Shown piece by piece: positions 44,597 to 53,108 of a stretch of 64,000 nucleotides of DNA (position 1 is the first letter of the stretch; the number at the start of each line of letters is the position of its first letter). The notes beneath the pieces are model-generated. The model had not been told where the DNA came from, did not search any database, and worked only from the letters and a program-made list of their open reading frames with translations. The stretch covers positions 1 through 64,000 of the forward strand of contig NZ_CP090370.1 of the NCBI RefSeq assembly GCF_021431965.1, in the 5' to 3' direction. The translations under genes and the position numbers were made by a program. The DNA comes from Erythrobacter sp. SDW2 (GTDB lineage Bacteria > Pseudomonadota > Alphaproteobacteria > Sphingomonadales > Sphingomonadaceae).

Positions 44597-44935
44597 ATGG
44601 AGATGGATCTGGTTTTCAAGGCCCTTGCTGACCATACTCGCCGTCGTCTGCTTGACGAATTGGCCGAACGTGACGGGCAAACGCTTTTTGAGCTTCATGT
44701 CCGTCTGCTCAACTGGGATGGGACCAGCATTTCGCGTCAGGCTCTGTCCAAGCACCTTGGATTGCTGGAGCAAGCGGGTGTCATCAGCACAAGCTGGGAG
44801 TGGCGATCCAAGCGACACTTCCTTGAACGCGAACCGCTTCAGCGGCTGTGGAAATTATGGCTCGGGCCGCTGGCGGGAAAAACGACGGAGGAACTGCATG
44901 GCAAAGATAATTGTAACGAGCATCTTGGTGGATGA
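44597..44935 (+). CDS. ArsR/SmtB-family transcriptional regulator
   Basis: A 112-residue winged-helix protein: MDLVFKALADHTRRRLLDELAERDGQ, recognition helix ISRQALSKHLGLLEQAGVI, and the wing WEWRSKRHFLEREPLQRLWKLW. It lacks the metal-binding CxC of ArsR/SmtB sensors, so it belongs with the non-metal group often paired with VOC or SRPBCC genes. The start at 44597 has no clear ribosome site; the Met two codons later is an alternative. It overlaps the VOC gene by 38 bases. Base composition is less GC-rich than in neighbouring genes. Confidence 0.88.
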   Translation: MEMDLVFKALADHTRRRLLDELAERDGQTLFELHVRLLNWDGTSISRQALSKHLGLLEQAGVISTSWEWRSKRHFLEREPLQRLWKLWLGPLAGKTTEELHGKDNCNEHLGG

Positions 44936-45287
44936 TCAGGACAGGGCTTTGTTGTTCTATCGGGACAAACTTGGCTTCGAGGTAAAGCACGACATGCCCA
45001 TGGGACGACATCGATGGCTTACGCTGACATCGCCGGGTGATGAGGATGGCGTTGAACTGCTTCTCGAGCCCGATGAGCATCCGGCTGCAAAATCGTGGAA
45101 GTCAGCGCTGATTGCCGATGGCATACCCTGCACAATGTTCGGAGTAGATGATGTTTTCGCTGAACACGATCGTCTGGCTGGACTCGGCGTGGCATTTACG
45201 CAGCCGCCGACAGTGATGGGGCCGGTTACGACCGCGGTTCTTGAAGATGGTTGCGGCAACCTCATCCAGATTGTCCAACGTCATTAA
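44898..45287 (+). CDS. VOC-family protein (glyoxalase/dioxygenase fold)
   Basis: A 129-residue vicinal-oxygen-chelate protein: repeated beta-alpha-beta-beta-beta modules with DDQDRALLFYRDKLGFE at the start and TTAVLEDGCGNLIQIVQ at the end. Members bind metals for isomerase, dioxygenase or antibiotic-resistance functions, or simply bind drugs. GGAGGAA lies just before the ATG at 44898, which is inside the ArsR gene, so the two are one regulated unit. Confidence 0.88.
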   Translation: MAKIIVTSILVDDQDRALLFYRDKLGFEVKHDMPMGRHRWLTLTSPGDEDGVELLLEPDEHPAAKSWKSALIADGIPCTMFGVDDVFAEHDRLAGLGVAFTQPPTVMGPVTTAVLEDGCGNLIQIVQRH

Positions 45288-45309
45288 GGGCAGCTATCCA
45301 CCCCATTGC

Positions 45310-45400
45310 CGTCATTGCGAGCGGCAATGCCGCACGGCAATCCAGAGGGGGGCGCAACGGGTCTTTGAATTGCCGCGTCGCTGCGCTCCTCGCAATGACG
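45310..45400. repeat. Interspersed repeat with CGTCATTGCGAG ends
   Basis: The 91-base element begins CGTCATTGCGAG (45310-45321) and ends with the reverse complement CTCGCAATGACG (45389-45400). Inside are CGGCAATCCAGA and AATTGCCGCGTCGC, a common architecture for a small non-autonomous palindromic repeat. It lies between the VOC gene and the convergent dehydrogenase, and may mark the edge of an inserted segment. Confidence 0.85.
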
Positions 45401-45420
45401 CGGCTGGGCCCGGATGCCCC

Positions 45421-46563
45421 TCAAATCGACCGCGAGATCACTTCCTTCATGATCTCGTTCGTGCCGCCAAAGATGCGGGTCACGCGGGCGTCGCGCCACA
45501 GGCGGGCGATGGGATATTCGTTCATGTAGCCCGCGCCGCCGTGGAGCTGGAGGCAGGCGTCGACCATTTCCCATTGCAGGTCGGTGTGCCACAGCTTGGC
45601 CGCGCTCGCCTCGTCGGTGGTCAGCTTGCCTTCCAGATGCCGCTTGATCGCCCAGTCGAGGTGGGCCCAGCCGACTTGCAGCTTGGCCTTGAGGTCGGCG
45701 AGGGTGAACTTGGTGTTCTGAAAATCGAACACGGTCTTGCCGAAGGCCTTGCGGTCCTTGGTGAATTTGACCGCCTCGTCGAAGGCGCGCTGGGCGCTGG
45801 CCTGCGCGCCGACCGCGATGCCCAGCCGTTCCTGCGGCAGTTCCTCCATCAGATGGATGAAGCCACGCCCTTCCTGCCCGAGGATATTGGTCTTGGGCAC
45901 GCGGCAATCGTTGAAGAACAGCTCAGAAGTGTCAGCCGAATGCTGCCCGATCTTGTCGAGATTGCGCCCCCGCTCGAAGCCCGGCGTACCGGCATCGACC
46001 AGCACCAGCGACGTACCCTTGGCGCCCTGGCTGGGGTCGGTCTTGGCCACCACGATGACGCAATCAGCGTTCTGGCCGTTGGTGATGTAGGTCTTGGAGC
46101 CATTGATGACCAGGTGATTGCCATCCTCGATCGCGGTGGTGCGGATGCCCTGCAAGTCGCTCCCCGCGCCCGGTTCGGTCATGGCGATGGCGGTGATAAT
46201 GTCGCCGCTGACCATGCCGGGGAGATATTTTGCCCGCTGCTCGTCACTGCCGAGGCGCTCGAAGTAATTGGCGGTGATGTCGCTTTGCAGCGTGAACCCG
46301 GCCGAGGAGCCGAGGTAGCTCAGCTCCTCGCACAGCACGCAGTTGAAGCCGAAGTCGAGCCCGAGCCCGCCATTCTCTTCCTTGACCGTGGGGCACAGAA
46401 GACCTGCCTCGCCAACCGCCTTCCACACCTCGCGCGGGACGATGCCGTTCTTCTCATGCTCGTCGAGATAGGGTTCGAGGTGCTGGGCGAAGACCTTGCG
46501 CACAGTGTCGCGGAAGGCCTCGTGGTCCTCGTTATAGGCGAAGCGGTTGGCGGTATCGAGCAT
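45421..46563 (-). CDS. Acyl-CoA dehydrogenase (long-chain type), second copy
   Basis: A 380-residue FAD enzyme with AIAMTEPGAGSDLQGI, YITNGQNADCVIVVAKT, KAFGKTVFDFQNTKF and IFGGTNEIMKEVI, parallel in every motif to the enzyme at 42336-43499. Like that one, it has Gly at the medium-chain catalytic-Glu position. Start MLDTANRF at 46561-46563 with GAGGA upstream. It follows the racemase and hydratase genes on the same strand (25-base gap), so it belongs to their operon. Confidence 0.92.
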   Translation of the reverse strand: MLDTANRFAYNEDHEAFRDTVRKVFAQHLEPYLDEHEKNGIVPREVWKAVGEAGLLCPTVKEENGGLGLDFGFNCVLCEELSYLGSSAGFTLQSDITANYFERLGSDEQRAKYLPGMVSGDIITAIAMTEPGAGSDLQGIRTTAIEDGNHLVINGSKTYITNGQNADCVIVVAKTDPSQGAKGTSLVLVDAGTPGFERGRNLDKIGQHSADTSELFFNDCRVPKTNILGQEGRGFIHLMEELPQERLGIAVGAQASAQRAFDEAVKFTKDRKAFGKTVFDFQNTKFTLADLKAKLQVGWAHLDWAIKRHLEGKLTTDEASAAKLWHTDLQWEMVDACLQLHGGAGYMNEYPIARLWRDARVTRIFGGTNEIMKEVISRSI

Positions 46564-46588
46564 GGGTCTGGTCCTCGCGTGAGTTCGT

Positions 46589-47737
46589 TCAGGCGACCGT
46601 CCCTGCTTCGCGCAGGGCGGCAGCTTCATTGGTGTCGATCCCCAGCGAGCCGAGGATGGCATCGGTGTCGTCGCCCGGCAACGGAGCCGGGGCCGGCGTA
46701 GCGTTGGCGGTGCCGGAGTAGCGCGGCGCGGGGGCCGGCTGGGTGTCGCCGCCGACTGCGATAAAGGTCCCGCGCGCGACATTGTGCGGATGCTGCGCCG
46801 CCTCGCTCATGGTCAGCACCGGCGCATAGCAGACGTCGGTATGCTCCATCAGCGCGTTCCACTCGGCGCGGGTCTTCGACTTGAACAGCGCGGTCAGCTT
46901 GTCCTTCATTTCGCCCCACCGGCGGCGGTCATGCTGGGCATCGAACTGGGTGTCCTCTTCCAGCCCGGCGAGCCGCCGCAGTTCGGCATAGAACTGCGGC
47001 TCGATGCTGCCGATGGAAATGAACTTGCCATCCGCCGTTTCGTAAGTGTCGTAGAAATGCGCCCCGGTATCGAGCATGTTGACGCCGAGATCTTCCGACC
47101 ACACGCCCATGTTCTTCATGCCGTGCATCATCGACATCAGCACCGCCGTGCCATCGGTCATGGCACAGTCGATCACCTGGCCCTCCCCGCCGCGCGCGAC
47201 GTTGAGCAGCGCGGCGACCATGCCATAGGCGAGCATCATCCCGCCGCCGCCGAAATCACCCACCATGTTGATCGGCGGGGTCGGCTTGCCACCCGCGCGG
47301 CCATAGTGGGCGAGCGCCCCGGCGAGCGCGATATAGTTGATGTCATGCCCCGCCCAGGGCGCATAGGGTCCGGTCTGGCCCCAGCCCGTCATGCGGCCAT
47401 AGACCAGCTTGGGATTGTCCTTGAGCAGCTCCTCCGGCCCGAGGCCGAGGCGCTCCATCACCCCGGGCCGGAAGCCTTCGATGATGCCGTCGGCACTGGC
47501 GGCCAGCTTGCGGGCGAGCGCCACGCCTTCGGCGGTTTTGAGGTTGATGGCGATCGACTTGCGCCCGCGCGCCAGCACGTCCTTCGATGTCACCGGCTGC
47601 GAGCCGCCGCGCGAGCCGCTGGCGCGGTCGATGCGGATCACTTCCGCACCATGGTCGGCCAGCATCATGCCGCAGAAGGGACCCGGGCCGATCCCGGCGA
47701 ATTCGACGATGCGGATACCCGAAAGAGGACCGGGCAT
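46589..47737 (-). CDS. Alpha-methylacyl-CoA racemase-type CoA transferase family protein
   Basis: A 382-residue family III CoA-transferase fold. The N terminus GPFCGMMLADHGAEVIRIDR is typical. H131 in AGHDINYIALAG and D161 in MVGDFGGGG match the His/Asp acid-base pair of alpha-methylacyl-CoA racemase, which favours a racemase over a CoA transferase. It would allow both isomers of 2-methyl-branched acyl-CoAs to enter beta-oxidation. It is 4 bases downstream of the hydratase gene. Confidence 0.88.
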   Translation of the reverse strand: MPGPLSGIRIVEFAGIGPGPFCGMMLADHGAEVIRIDRASGSRGGSQPVTSKDVLARGRKSIAINLKTAEGVALARKLAASADGIIEGFRPGVMERLGLGPEELLKDNPKLVYGRMTGWGQTGPYAPWAGHDINYIALAGALAHYGRAGGKPTPPINMVGDFGGGGMMLAYGMVAALLNVARGGEGQVIDCAMTDGTAVLMSMMHGMKNMGVWSEDLGVNMLDTGAHFYDTYETADGKFISIGSIEPQFYAELRRLAGLEEDTQFDAQHDRRRWGEMKDKLTALFKSKTRAEWNALMEHTDVCYAPVLTMSEAAQHPHNVARGTFIAVGGDTQPAPAPRYSGTANATPAPAPLPGDDTDAILGSLGIDTNEAAALREAGTVA

Positions 47738-47741
47738 CGCC

Positions 47742-48515
47742 TTACTTCCCCTTCCAGTTGGGCTTGCGCTTCTCGGCAAAGGCCGCCGCGCCTTCGCGCG
47801 CGTCTTCGCTCATGAAGATCTGCGGCATAAGCTTGCCCTGTTCCTTGTAGCGGTCGGCGCGCACCCAGCCGCGCGATTCCTCGATGATCTGCTTGGAGAC
47901 CTTGACCGCGAGCGGCCCGTTGGCGTTGATCGCCTCGGCCAGCGCCAGCGCGCCGTCGAGCGCCGGACCATCGGTGACGCGGTTGATCAAGCCCAGCTCA
48001 TAGGCGCGGCCCGCGTCGATGAAGTCGCCGGTCAGCGCCAGCTCCATCGCCACCTTGTGCGGGATAAGGTCAGGCAGCACCATCAGGCCGCCCGCCGCCG
48101 CGACGAGCCCGCGTTTGGCTTCGGGGATGCCGAACTTCGCGCCGCTGTTGGCAACCACCAGGTCGCAGGCGATCATCAGTTCGAGCCCGCCCGCCAAGGC
48201 ATAGCCATCGACCGCCGCGATCAGCGGCTTGGCCGGCTTGCGCTCGGTCAGCCCGCCGAAACCGCGCCCGGGCACGCTCGGCGTTTCGCCGCGCAGGAAG
48301 CCCTTGAGGTCCATGCCCGAGCAGAAGGTTCCGCCAGCCCCGGTCAGGATGCCGACCCGCAGGTGATCCTCGCCATCGAGCCGGTCGAGCGCGGCGGCAA
48401 TGCCTTCCGATGCCGCCTTGGTCATGGCGTTCTTGGCCTCGGGCCGGTTGATGGTGATGATCAGGATGCCGTCGCGTTCCTCGGTCAGCACTTCCTGGGT
48501 CGCAGCTTCGCTCAT
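47742..48515 (-). CDS. Enoyl-CoA hydratase/isomerase (crotonase family)
   Basis: A 257-residue crotonase: oxyanion-hole motifs GAGGTFCSGMDLKGF and YALAGGLELMIACDLVVA, then KFGIPEAKRGL. The Glu pair of the classic hydratase is only partly clear (GLELMIACD keeps Glu; the second position is Ala/Lys-rich), so it could be an isomerase or a specialised hydratase. First gene of the hydratase-racemase-dehydrogenase operon; divergent from the thiolase. Confidence 0.88.
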   Translation of the reverse strand: MSEAATQEVLTEERDGILIITINRPEAKNAMTKAASEGIAAALDRLDGEDHLRVGILTGAGGTFCSGMDLKGFLRGETPSVPGRGFGGLTERKPAKPLIAAVDGYALAGGLELMIACDLVVANSGAKFGIPEAKRGLVAAAGGLMVLPDLIPHKVAMELALTGDFIDAGRAYELGLINRVTDGPALDGALALAEAINANGPLAVKVSKQIIEESRGWVRADRYKEQGKLMPQIFMSEDAREGAAAFAEKRKPNWKGK

Positions 48516-48583
48516 ATTTCCTCTCTCCGTTGTCTTTTGAAACTTTGCTTGTGCCCGTGCTGGCCAAGCTTTACGGAAACGTC

Positions 48584-48606
48584 AACCGGACTCTTGAACC
48601 GGAGTC
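48584..48606. promoter_or_regulatory. Repeated AACCGGASTC in divergent hydratase/thiolase promoter
   Basis: AACCGGACTC at 48584-48593 and AACCGGAGTC at 48597-48606 are a 10-base near-exact direct repeat, and GACTC/GAGTC within them form a dyad. They sit 21 bases before the thiolase ATG. Candidate regulator site for the CoA genes; TTTACGGAAACG just upstream (about 48570) is another possible site. Confidence 0.35.
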
Positions 48607-48626
48607 GAAATTTTGAGGAGAGAACC

Positions 48627-49895
48627 ATGCCTGTTGCTTACATCGTAGACGCCTGCCGCACGCCGCGCGGGATCGGCAAGGTCGGCAAGGGAGCGCTGGC
48701 GGGGGAGCATCCGCAGCATCTGGCCGCCACCGTGCTGAAGGCGCTCAAGGAGCGTAACAATCTCGACACCACGACGGTCGATGACGTGATCTGGTCGGTC
48801 AGCACGCAGGACGGCAAGCAGGCTGGCGACATGGGCCGCATGGCCGCGCTCGACGCCGGGTACGACATCACCAGCAGCGGCATGACGCTCGACCGGTTCT
48901 GCGGCGGCGGCATCACGTCGGTGAACCTCGCCGCGGCGCAGGTCATGAGTGGCATGGCCGATTGCGTCGTCGCCGGCGGGACCGAGATGATGAGCCTCAC
49001 CGCCGAAATGGCCAAGGCCAAGATGGCTGCCGGAATCGACGGCCCGCGCATGGGCAGCGGCAACGAGCGGCTGCAGGCCAAGCACCCGCAGAGCCACCAG
49101 GGCGTGTGCGGCGATGCCATTGCCAGCATGGAAGGCTTCACCCGCGAGGAACTCGACCATGTCGGCTATCTCAGCCAGCAGCGCGCCGCCGTCGCCATTG
49201 CCGAAGGCCGCTTCGACAAGTCGGTCGTGCCGGTGGTCCATGACGACGGCACGGTGGTGCTCGACCGCGAGGAGTTTCCCCGCCCGCAGACCACGATGGA
49301 AACGCTGGCCCAGCTCGAACCGGCCTTCCCCAAGCTGGCGGATGTCCCGCTCGATGCCAATGGCACCACCTTCCGCGGGCTCATCAACCAGAAGTACCCC
49401 GATCTGAAGATCGAGCACTTCCACCATGCCGGCAACAGCTCGGGCGTGGTCGATGGCGCGGCGGGCGTGCTGGTGGCGAGCAAGGAATATTGCGAGAAGC
49501 ACGGCCTCAAGCCCCGCGCCCGTATCGTCGCCACCGCCAATATGGGCGATTGCCCGACGCTGATGCTCAACGCCCCGGTCCCCGCCGCCAAGCGCGTGCT
49601 CGACAAGGCCGGCATGAGCGTGGACGATATCGACCTGTTCGAGATCAACGAAGCCTTCGCCGTGGTCGCCGCCAAGTTCGTGCGCGATCTCGGGCTCGAC
49701 TGGGACAAGGTCAACGTCAACGGCGGCGCGATCGCGCTGGGACATCCGATCGGCGCGACCGGCTCGATGCTGATCGGCACCATCGTCGACGAGCTGGAGC
49801 GGACCGGCAAGAAGACCGGCCTCGTCACCATGTGCGCCGCGGGCGGCATGGCACCGGCGATCATCGTCGAGCGCGTCGACGGCTTCGTCGACTGA
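48627..49895 (+). CDS. Acetyl-CoA C-acyltransferase (thiolase)
   Basis: A 422-residue thiolase, cleaving 3-ketoacyl-CoA in the last step of beta-oxidation or condensing acetyl-CoA. Catalytic residues: C92 in DRFCGGG, His in GHPIGATGS and the second Cys in CAAGGMAPA; NEAFAVV is the oxyanion-hole motif. The nucleophile loop reads FCGGG rather than the usual CxSG. GAGGAGAGAA precedes the ATG at 48627. The open frame continues far upstream, but only as the antisense of the hydratase. Confidence 0.93.
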   Translation: MPVAYIVDACRTPRGIGKVGKGALAGEHPQHLAATVLKALKERNNLDTTTVDDVIWSVSTQDGKQAGDMGRMAALDAGYDITSSGMTLDRFCGGGITSVNLAAAQVMSGMADCVVAGGTEMMSLTAEMAKAKMAAGIDGPRMGSGNERLQAKHPQSHQGVCGDAIASMEGFTREELDHVGYLSQQRAAVAIAEGRFDKSVVPVVHDDGTVVLDREEFPRPQTTMETLAQLEPAFPKLADVPLDANGTTFRGLINQKYPDLKIEHFHHAGNSSGVVDGAAGVLVASKEYCEKHGLKPRARIVATANMGDCPTLMLNAPVPAAKRVLDKAGMSVDDIDLFEINEAFAVVAAKFVRDLGLDWDKVNVNGGAIALGHPIGATGSMLIGTIVDELERTGKKTGLVTMCAAGGMAPAIIVERVDGFVD

Positions 49896-49908
49896 GGAGG
49901 TCGGGTCA

Positions 49909-49928
49909 GCGCGCTCCGGCGAGCGCGC
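49909..49928. terminator. GC hairpin between convergent thiolase and lipoprotein genes
   Basis: Perfect 8-bp stem GCGCGCTC / GAGCGCGC with loop CGGC; AGGTC and GACCT outside it add a further partial stem. No U-tract on either strand, so termination here would need help from Rho or from convergent transcription. Confidence 0.5.
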
Positions 49929-49932
49929 GGAC

Positions 49933-50427
49933 CTAGCTTGCCGGACCGAAGTCCTGCTGCGCCTGCGCCGGGACGCTTGAGGTCGGGCAATGCGTCATCG
50001 TGCGCCCGTATTCGGTGAAACTGGCGGGTCCCGTGACGGTCAACTTCAGCGGCGGCCCGCCACCGTCGAGCTGGACGGTCCAGTTGCTGCCGCCGGTGTT
50101 CTTGATGGCAGTCACCTCCGAACCGCCGTCGATCTCGATCCAGTTCTTGCGGTCGAAATAGACATAGGCATCGCCTAATTCGGCAGCTTCGGCACAGGTG
50201 GCATTGGCGGCATAGAAGCCTTCCGGGACCGGCGGGAAGGAAGCGTCAGCGCTCTCGGTCTTGGCAGTGGTCGGCTCGGCAGCGGGCTTGGCCACCTCTT
50301 CCGCAGGGGCTGCGCTGGCAACATCCTCCTTGCCATCGCTGGTGGTCGTGGCGGTCGCCGCATCGCCGCATGCGCCGAGCGCAAGGACCAGCGACAGCGC
50401 CGCCAAGGGCCTGGACATCGTCTTCAT
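49933..50427 (-). CDS. Putative lipoprotein, paralogous to the C-terminal domain of its neighbour
   Basis: A 164-residue precursor: signal MKTMSRPLAALSLVLALGAC with lipidated C20, an alanine/threonine/glutamate-rich linker (about 21-65), then a beta-rich domain from EGFYAANATCAEAAE to THCPTSSVP. The same order (GYY...C...AYYYDGKRW...WCPESEIP) recurs at the end of the upstream 463-residue protein, 20 bases away. The function is unknown; probably envelope-located. AGGAGAGAA precedes the ATG. Confidence 0.75.
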   Translation of the reverse strand: MKTMSRPLAALSLVLALGACGDAATATTTSDGKEDVASAAPAEEVAKPAAEPTTAKTESADASFPPVPEGFYAANATCAEAAELGDAYVYFDRKNWIEIDGGSEVTAIKNTGGSNWTVQLDGGGPPLKLTVTGPASFTEYGRTMTHCPTSSVPAQAQQDFGPAS

Positions 50428-50447
50428 GGTTTCTCTCCTGTCTGCTG

Positions 50448-51839
50448 TCACTTGACCCGGAAGTTGGCCGGGATCTCGCTCTCGGGACACCAGCGCATCC
50501 ATGCGCCGGTGTCCTGGATGGTCGGCTGGATGCGGGTCGGCGAGCCGACCTCGATCATCATGTCCCACGCGTCGAGCGCGAAGGATTTGCCGACCTTGCG
50601 CACCTTGCCGAGCGGCTCGACGATGTTCTGCGAGAACTCGTCCTGGTTGCCGCCCATCAGCCCCCAGCGCTTGCCGTCGTAGTAATAGGCTTCGAACCCC
50701 GGCGCGCGGCAGGATTCGTATTCGCTGACGTAGTATCCGGGCACAATCCCGAGCGGGCCGACCGGCTGCATGGAACTTGCCTGGGCGGCGGCGACGCTGC
50801 TCGAGGCCCCGGCGCAGGCCTTGGTGATACTGCGCAGCGCCGCGGTCGAGCCGCCGAGCGACAGCCAGGTCAGCTCCTGCCATTCGCCGCCACCGTCCAG
50901 GCTGGCCATCAGCTTCACCTCGGTGTCGCGCCCGCTCATCAATCCTTCGAGGGTCGGCGCCATGACCCCGCTCCAGTCCGGCTTGCCTGGCTCTTTCATC
51001 AGGGTCTGGACGCCTTCTATACCCTCGGTTGAGCCGTAGAAATACAGCATCAGCGGCTGGTTGTCGGGCGGCAGCCCCAGCCCCTGTCTGGGCATGGCGG
51101 TAAAGATCAAACCGCCGCCGAGCTGGCAGCGGATACCGATGGCCGGGAACTCGGGATGGTCGACCACGGCGGCGATCGCCGCGGCTCCTTCGCCGGCAAA
51201 GATCCAGCGCGTCTCGTGGCGAGGCAGCTCCTGGTAGGGCTCGGCGCTAGCCATGGCGGCCTGGTCGCGTTCGTAATCGGCCTCGGTCCAGCGGTATTGC
51301 TTGACCAAATCCCAGTCGGCGCCGTTCCAGCGCAGCGTGTTGATGCAGACCTCCGCCCCGATCCCGCCGCAGGACGAGCCATGGACCGAAGCCTCGAGCA
51401 GCTTGCGCCCGCCGCCGCCGTCGACGACCGACCAGCCGCGGACTTGCAAATAGCTTTCGACAAAGCCCTTCTTGCCGGAGATCAGGAACAGCGACTGGCA
51501 GCCCGCCGTGCCGCAATTGGCGTTGCCGTCGGGGGCCATGCCGCTGTCACGGACAAGGTCGCTCACCTGGCATTGCAGCGCCGATTCCTCGACCACCCAG
51601 TCGGCTTTCTTGTCCCCGTTAACCTCGGTTTCGGTGGCGAAGAATTCGCGGTCGGGCACAAAATATCCCCCCGCCGCGCGGCATTCGTTCTTGAACCCGT
51701 CATAGACCGCCTGCACTTCGCGCGGCCAGGGCTTGGCGGCAGGCTGGGCCAGCGCCGGGACGGCAAGAAAAAGCGCCGCAAAGGTCAACGCAGCTACACC
51801 GCCAGCCAGTGCACGCGCCAGCGAATAGAATCTCGTCAT
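50448..51839 (-). CDS. Secreted protein of unknown function with two domains
   Basis: A 463-residue precursor with a signal peptide ending ALA (about 31). Residues 35-180 are Cys-rich (CRAAGG, QCQVSD, NCGTAGCQSLF, SSCGGIGAEVC) and resemble secreted proteins with calcium- or integrin-like repeats (NGDKKADWVV). The middle (200-345) is beta-rich. The last 95 residues match the downstream lipoprotein. I do not recognise a named family. It is followed directly by the lipoprotein and probably forms an operon with it. Confidence 0.7.
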   Translation of the reverse strand: MTRFYSLARALAGGVAALTFAALFLAVPALAQPAAKPWPREVQAVYDGFKNECRAAGGYFVPDREFFATETEVNGDKKADWVVEESALQCQVSDLVRDSGMAPDGNANCGTAGCQSLFLISGKKGFVESYLQVRGWSVVDGGGGRKLLEASVHGSSCGGIGAEVCINTLRWNGADWDLVKQYRWTEADYERDQAAMASAEPYQELPRHETRWIFAGEGAAAIAAVVDHPEFPAIGIRCQLGGGLIFTAMPRQGLGLPPDNQPLMLYFYGSTEGIEGVQTLMKEPGKPDWSGVMAPTLEGLMSGRDTEVKLMASLDGGGEWQELTWLSLGGSTAALRSITKACAGASSSVAAAQASSMQPVGPLGIVPGYYVSEYESCRAPGFEAYYYDGKRWGLMGGNQDEFSQNIVEPLGKVRKVGKSFALDAWDMMIEVGSPTRIQPTIQDTGAWMRWCPESEIPANFRVK

Positions 51840-52042
51840 CGCCCACTCCCAGTCAATCGACCAAGGTCAGGGGCTAAACCAACATCTTTTCCCAGCAATG
51901 TAAATCCCGGAAATCCGCCTGTGCCGATTGCAGTTGCCGCCGGCAATTGAACGCGCTTTTTCAGTCGTACCGGTTCTGCTAGATCGGGATTATAAAAACG
52001 GGTCTCGATCGCACCACTCCAACCCGAGAAGGGGAGAGACCG

Positions 52043-53092
52043 ATGAAGCGCTTGATCATCTGCTGCGACGGCACCTGGCAAAGTCTCGACAACGACTGGC
52101 CTACCAACGTCCAGCGCATCGCCCAGTTCGTGCGCCCGACCGCGACGAACGGCACGACCCAGTCGCTCTATTACGATCCCGGCGTCGGGCTGGGGAGCGC
52201 GTTCAACCGAGTCATGGGCGGCGCCTTCGGGATCGGGCTCGATAAGGAGATCGAGCAGGCCTACAGTTTCCTCAGCATGAACTGGGAGGTCGGCGACGAG
52301 ATCTACCTCTTCGGCTTCAGTCGTGGCGCCTATACCGTGCGATCGCTGGCAGGGCTCATCCGCAGTTGCGGCATAATTCGGCGGGACTGCCTGCGCGCCA
52401 TCCCGCGCGCAATGTCGCTCTATCGTGACCGTGAAATCGGGCCGGACCATGACGAGTGCATCGTCTTCCGCAAGTCGAATTCGAACAGCCGGGATGATGA
52501 ACCCCCGGTGGTTCATTTTCTCGGTTGCTTCGACACGGTCGGCGCGTTGGGGATTCCCGATGTCATCCCGCTGTTTCCGGAAGAGCGACTTTTCGCCGAC
52601 AAGCATGCCTTTCACGACACGCAGCTCAACTCATGGATCCTTCACGCCCGCCATGCGGTCGCCATCGACGAGCAGCGGCAGGATTTCGATGTGACCCGGA
52701 TGATGCCGCCCAGGCACCCAAGGCCCCAACATACGCTGAAAGAGGTCTGGTTTCCCGGTGGTCACGGTAGTGTGGGCGGCGGTATTCGCACCGAGCGCGG
52801 CCTGTCGGATGGGCCACTGAAGTGGATGGTGGCCGAAGCCGGTGCAGTCGGGCTCGAATTCTGCCCCGATCTGATCGAGGATTATACCAGCCCTGATCCT
52901 CTGGCCTCTTTCCAACCCTATTCAGGGCCGCTCGCGCTGGTCCGCCCGATGCACTGGCGCAAGGGTCCGGCGAGCCGCGATAGCCTTTCCGATGAAGCCA
53001 TGATTCGCTGGCGCGCAGGCGACTATAATCCCCCGACAATCAGCCATTTGATGCAACGGTCGGTACCAGGGCCGACACCAGGGCAAGTGTAA
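52043..53092 (+). CDS. DUF2235 alpha/beta-hydrolase-like protein
   Basis: A 349-residue protein with the PF09994/DUF2235 pattern: start RLIICCDGTWQSLDN, nucleophile elbow FGFSRGAYTVRSLAG, likely acid in GCFDTVGALG and His in FPGGHGSVGGG. Type VI secretion phospholipases of the Tle1 group share this fold, but no secretion genes are near and there is no signal peptide, so a cytoplasmic lipase/esterase role is as likely. GAAGGGGAGAG precedes the ATG. Monocistronic. Confidence 0.85.
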   Translation: MKRLIICCDGTWQSLDNDWPTNVQRIAQFVRPTATNGTTQSLYYDPGVGLGSAFNRVMGGAFGIGLDKEIEQAYSFLSMNWEVGDEIYLFGFSRGAYTVRSLAGLIRSCGIIRRDCLRAIPRAMSLYRDREIGPDHDECIVFRKSNSNSRDDEPPVVHFLGCFDTVGALGIPDVIPLFPEERLFADKHAFHDTQLNSWILHARHAVAIDEQRQDFDVTRMMPPRHPRPQHTLKEVWFPGGHGSVGGGIRTERGLSDGPLKWMVAEAGAVGLEFCPDLIEDYTSPDPLASFQPYSGPLALVRPMHWRKGPASRDSLSDEAMIRWRAGDYNPPTISHLMQRSVPGPTPGQV

Positions 53093-53108
53093 GGGAATGT
53101 AAAACCCA

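Noticed and set aside
46589-47737. Formyl-CoA or carnitine CoA-transferase identity
   Set aside because: The His131/Asp161 pair characteristic of alpha-methylacyl-CoA racemase is present, and no oxalate or carnitine genes are nearby.
47409-48626. Long N-terminal extension of the thiolase frame
   Set aside because: The extension is the antisense of the racemase and hydratase genes; the true ATG at 48627 has a strong ribosome site and a family-type N terminus.
52043-53092. Type VI secretion effector locus
   Set aside because: No VgrG, Hcp, PAAR, adaptor or immunity gene is present in the window.
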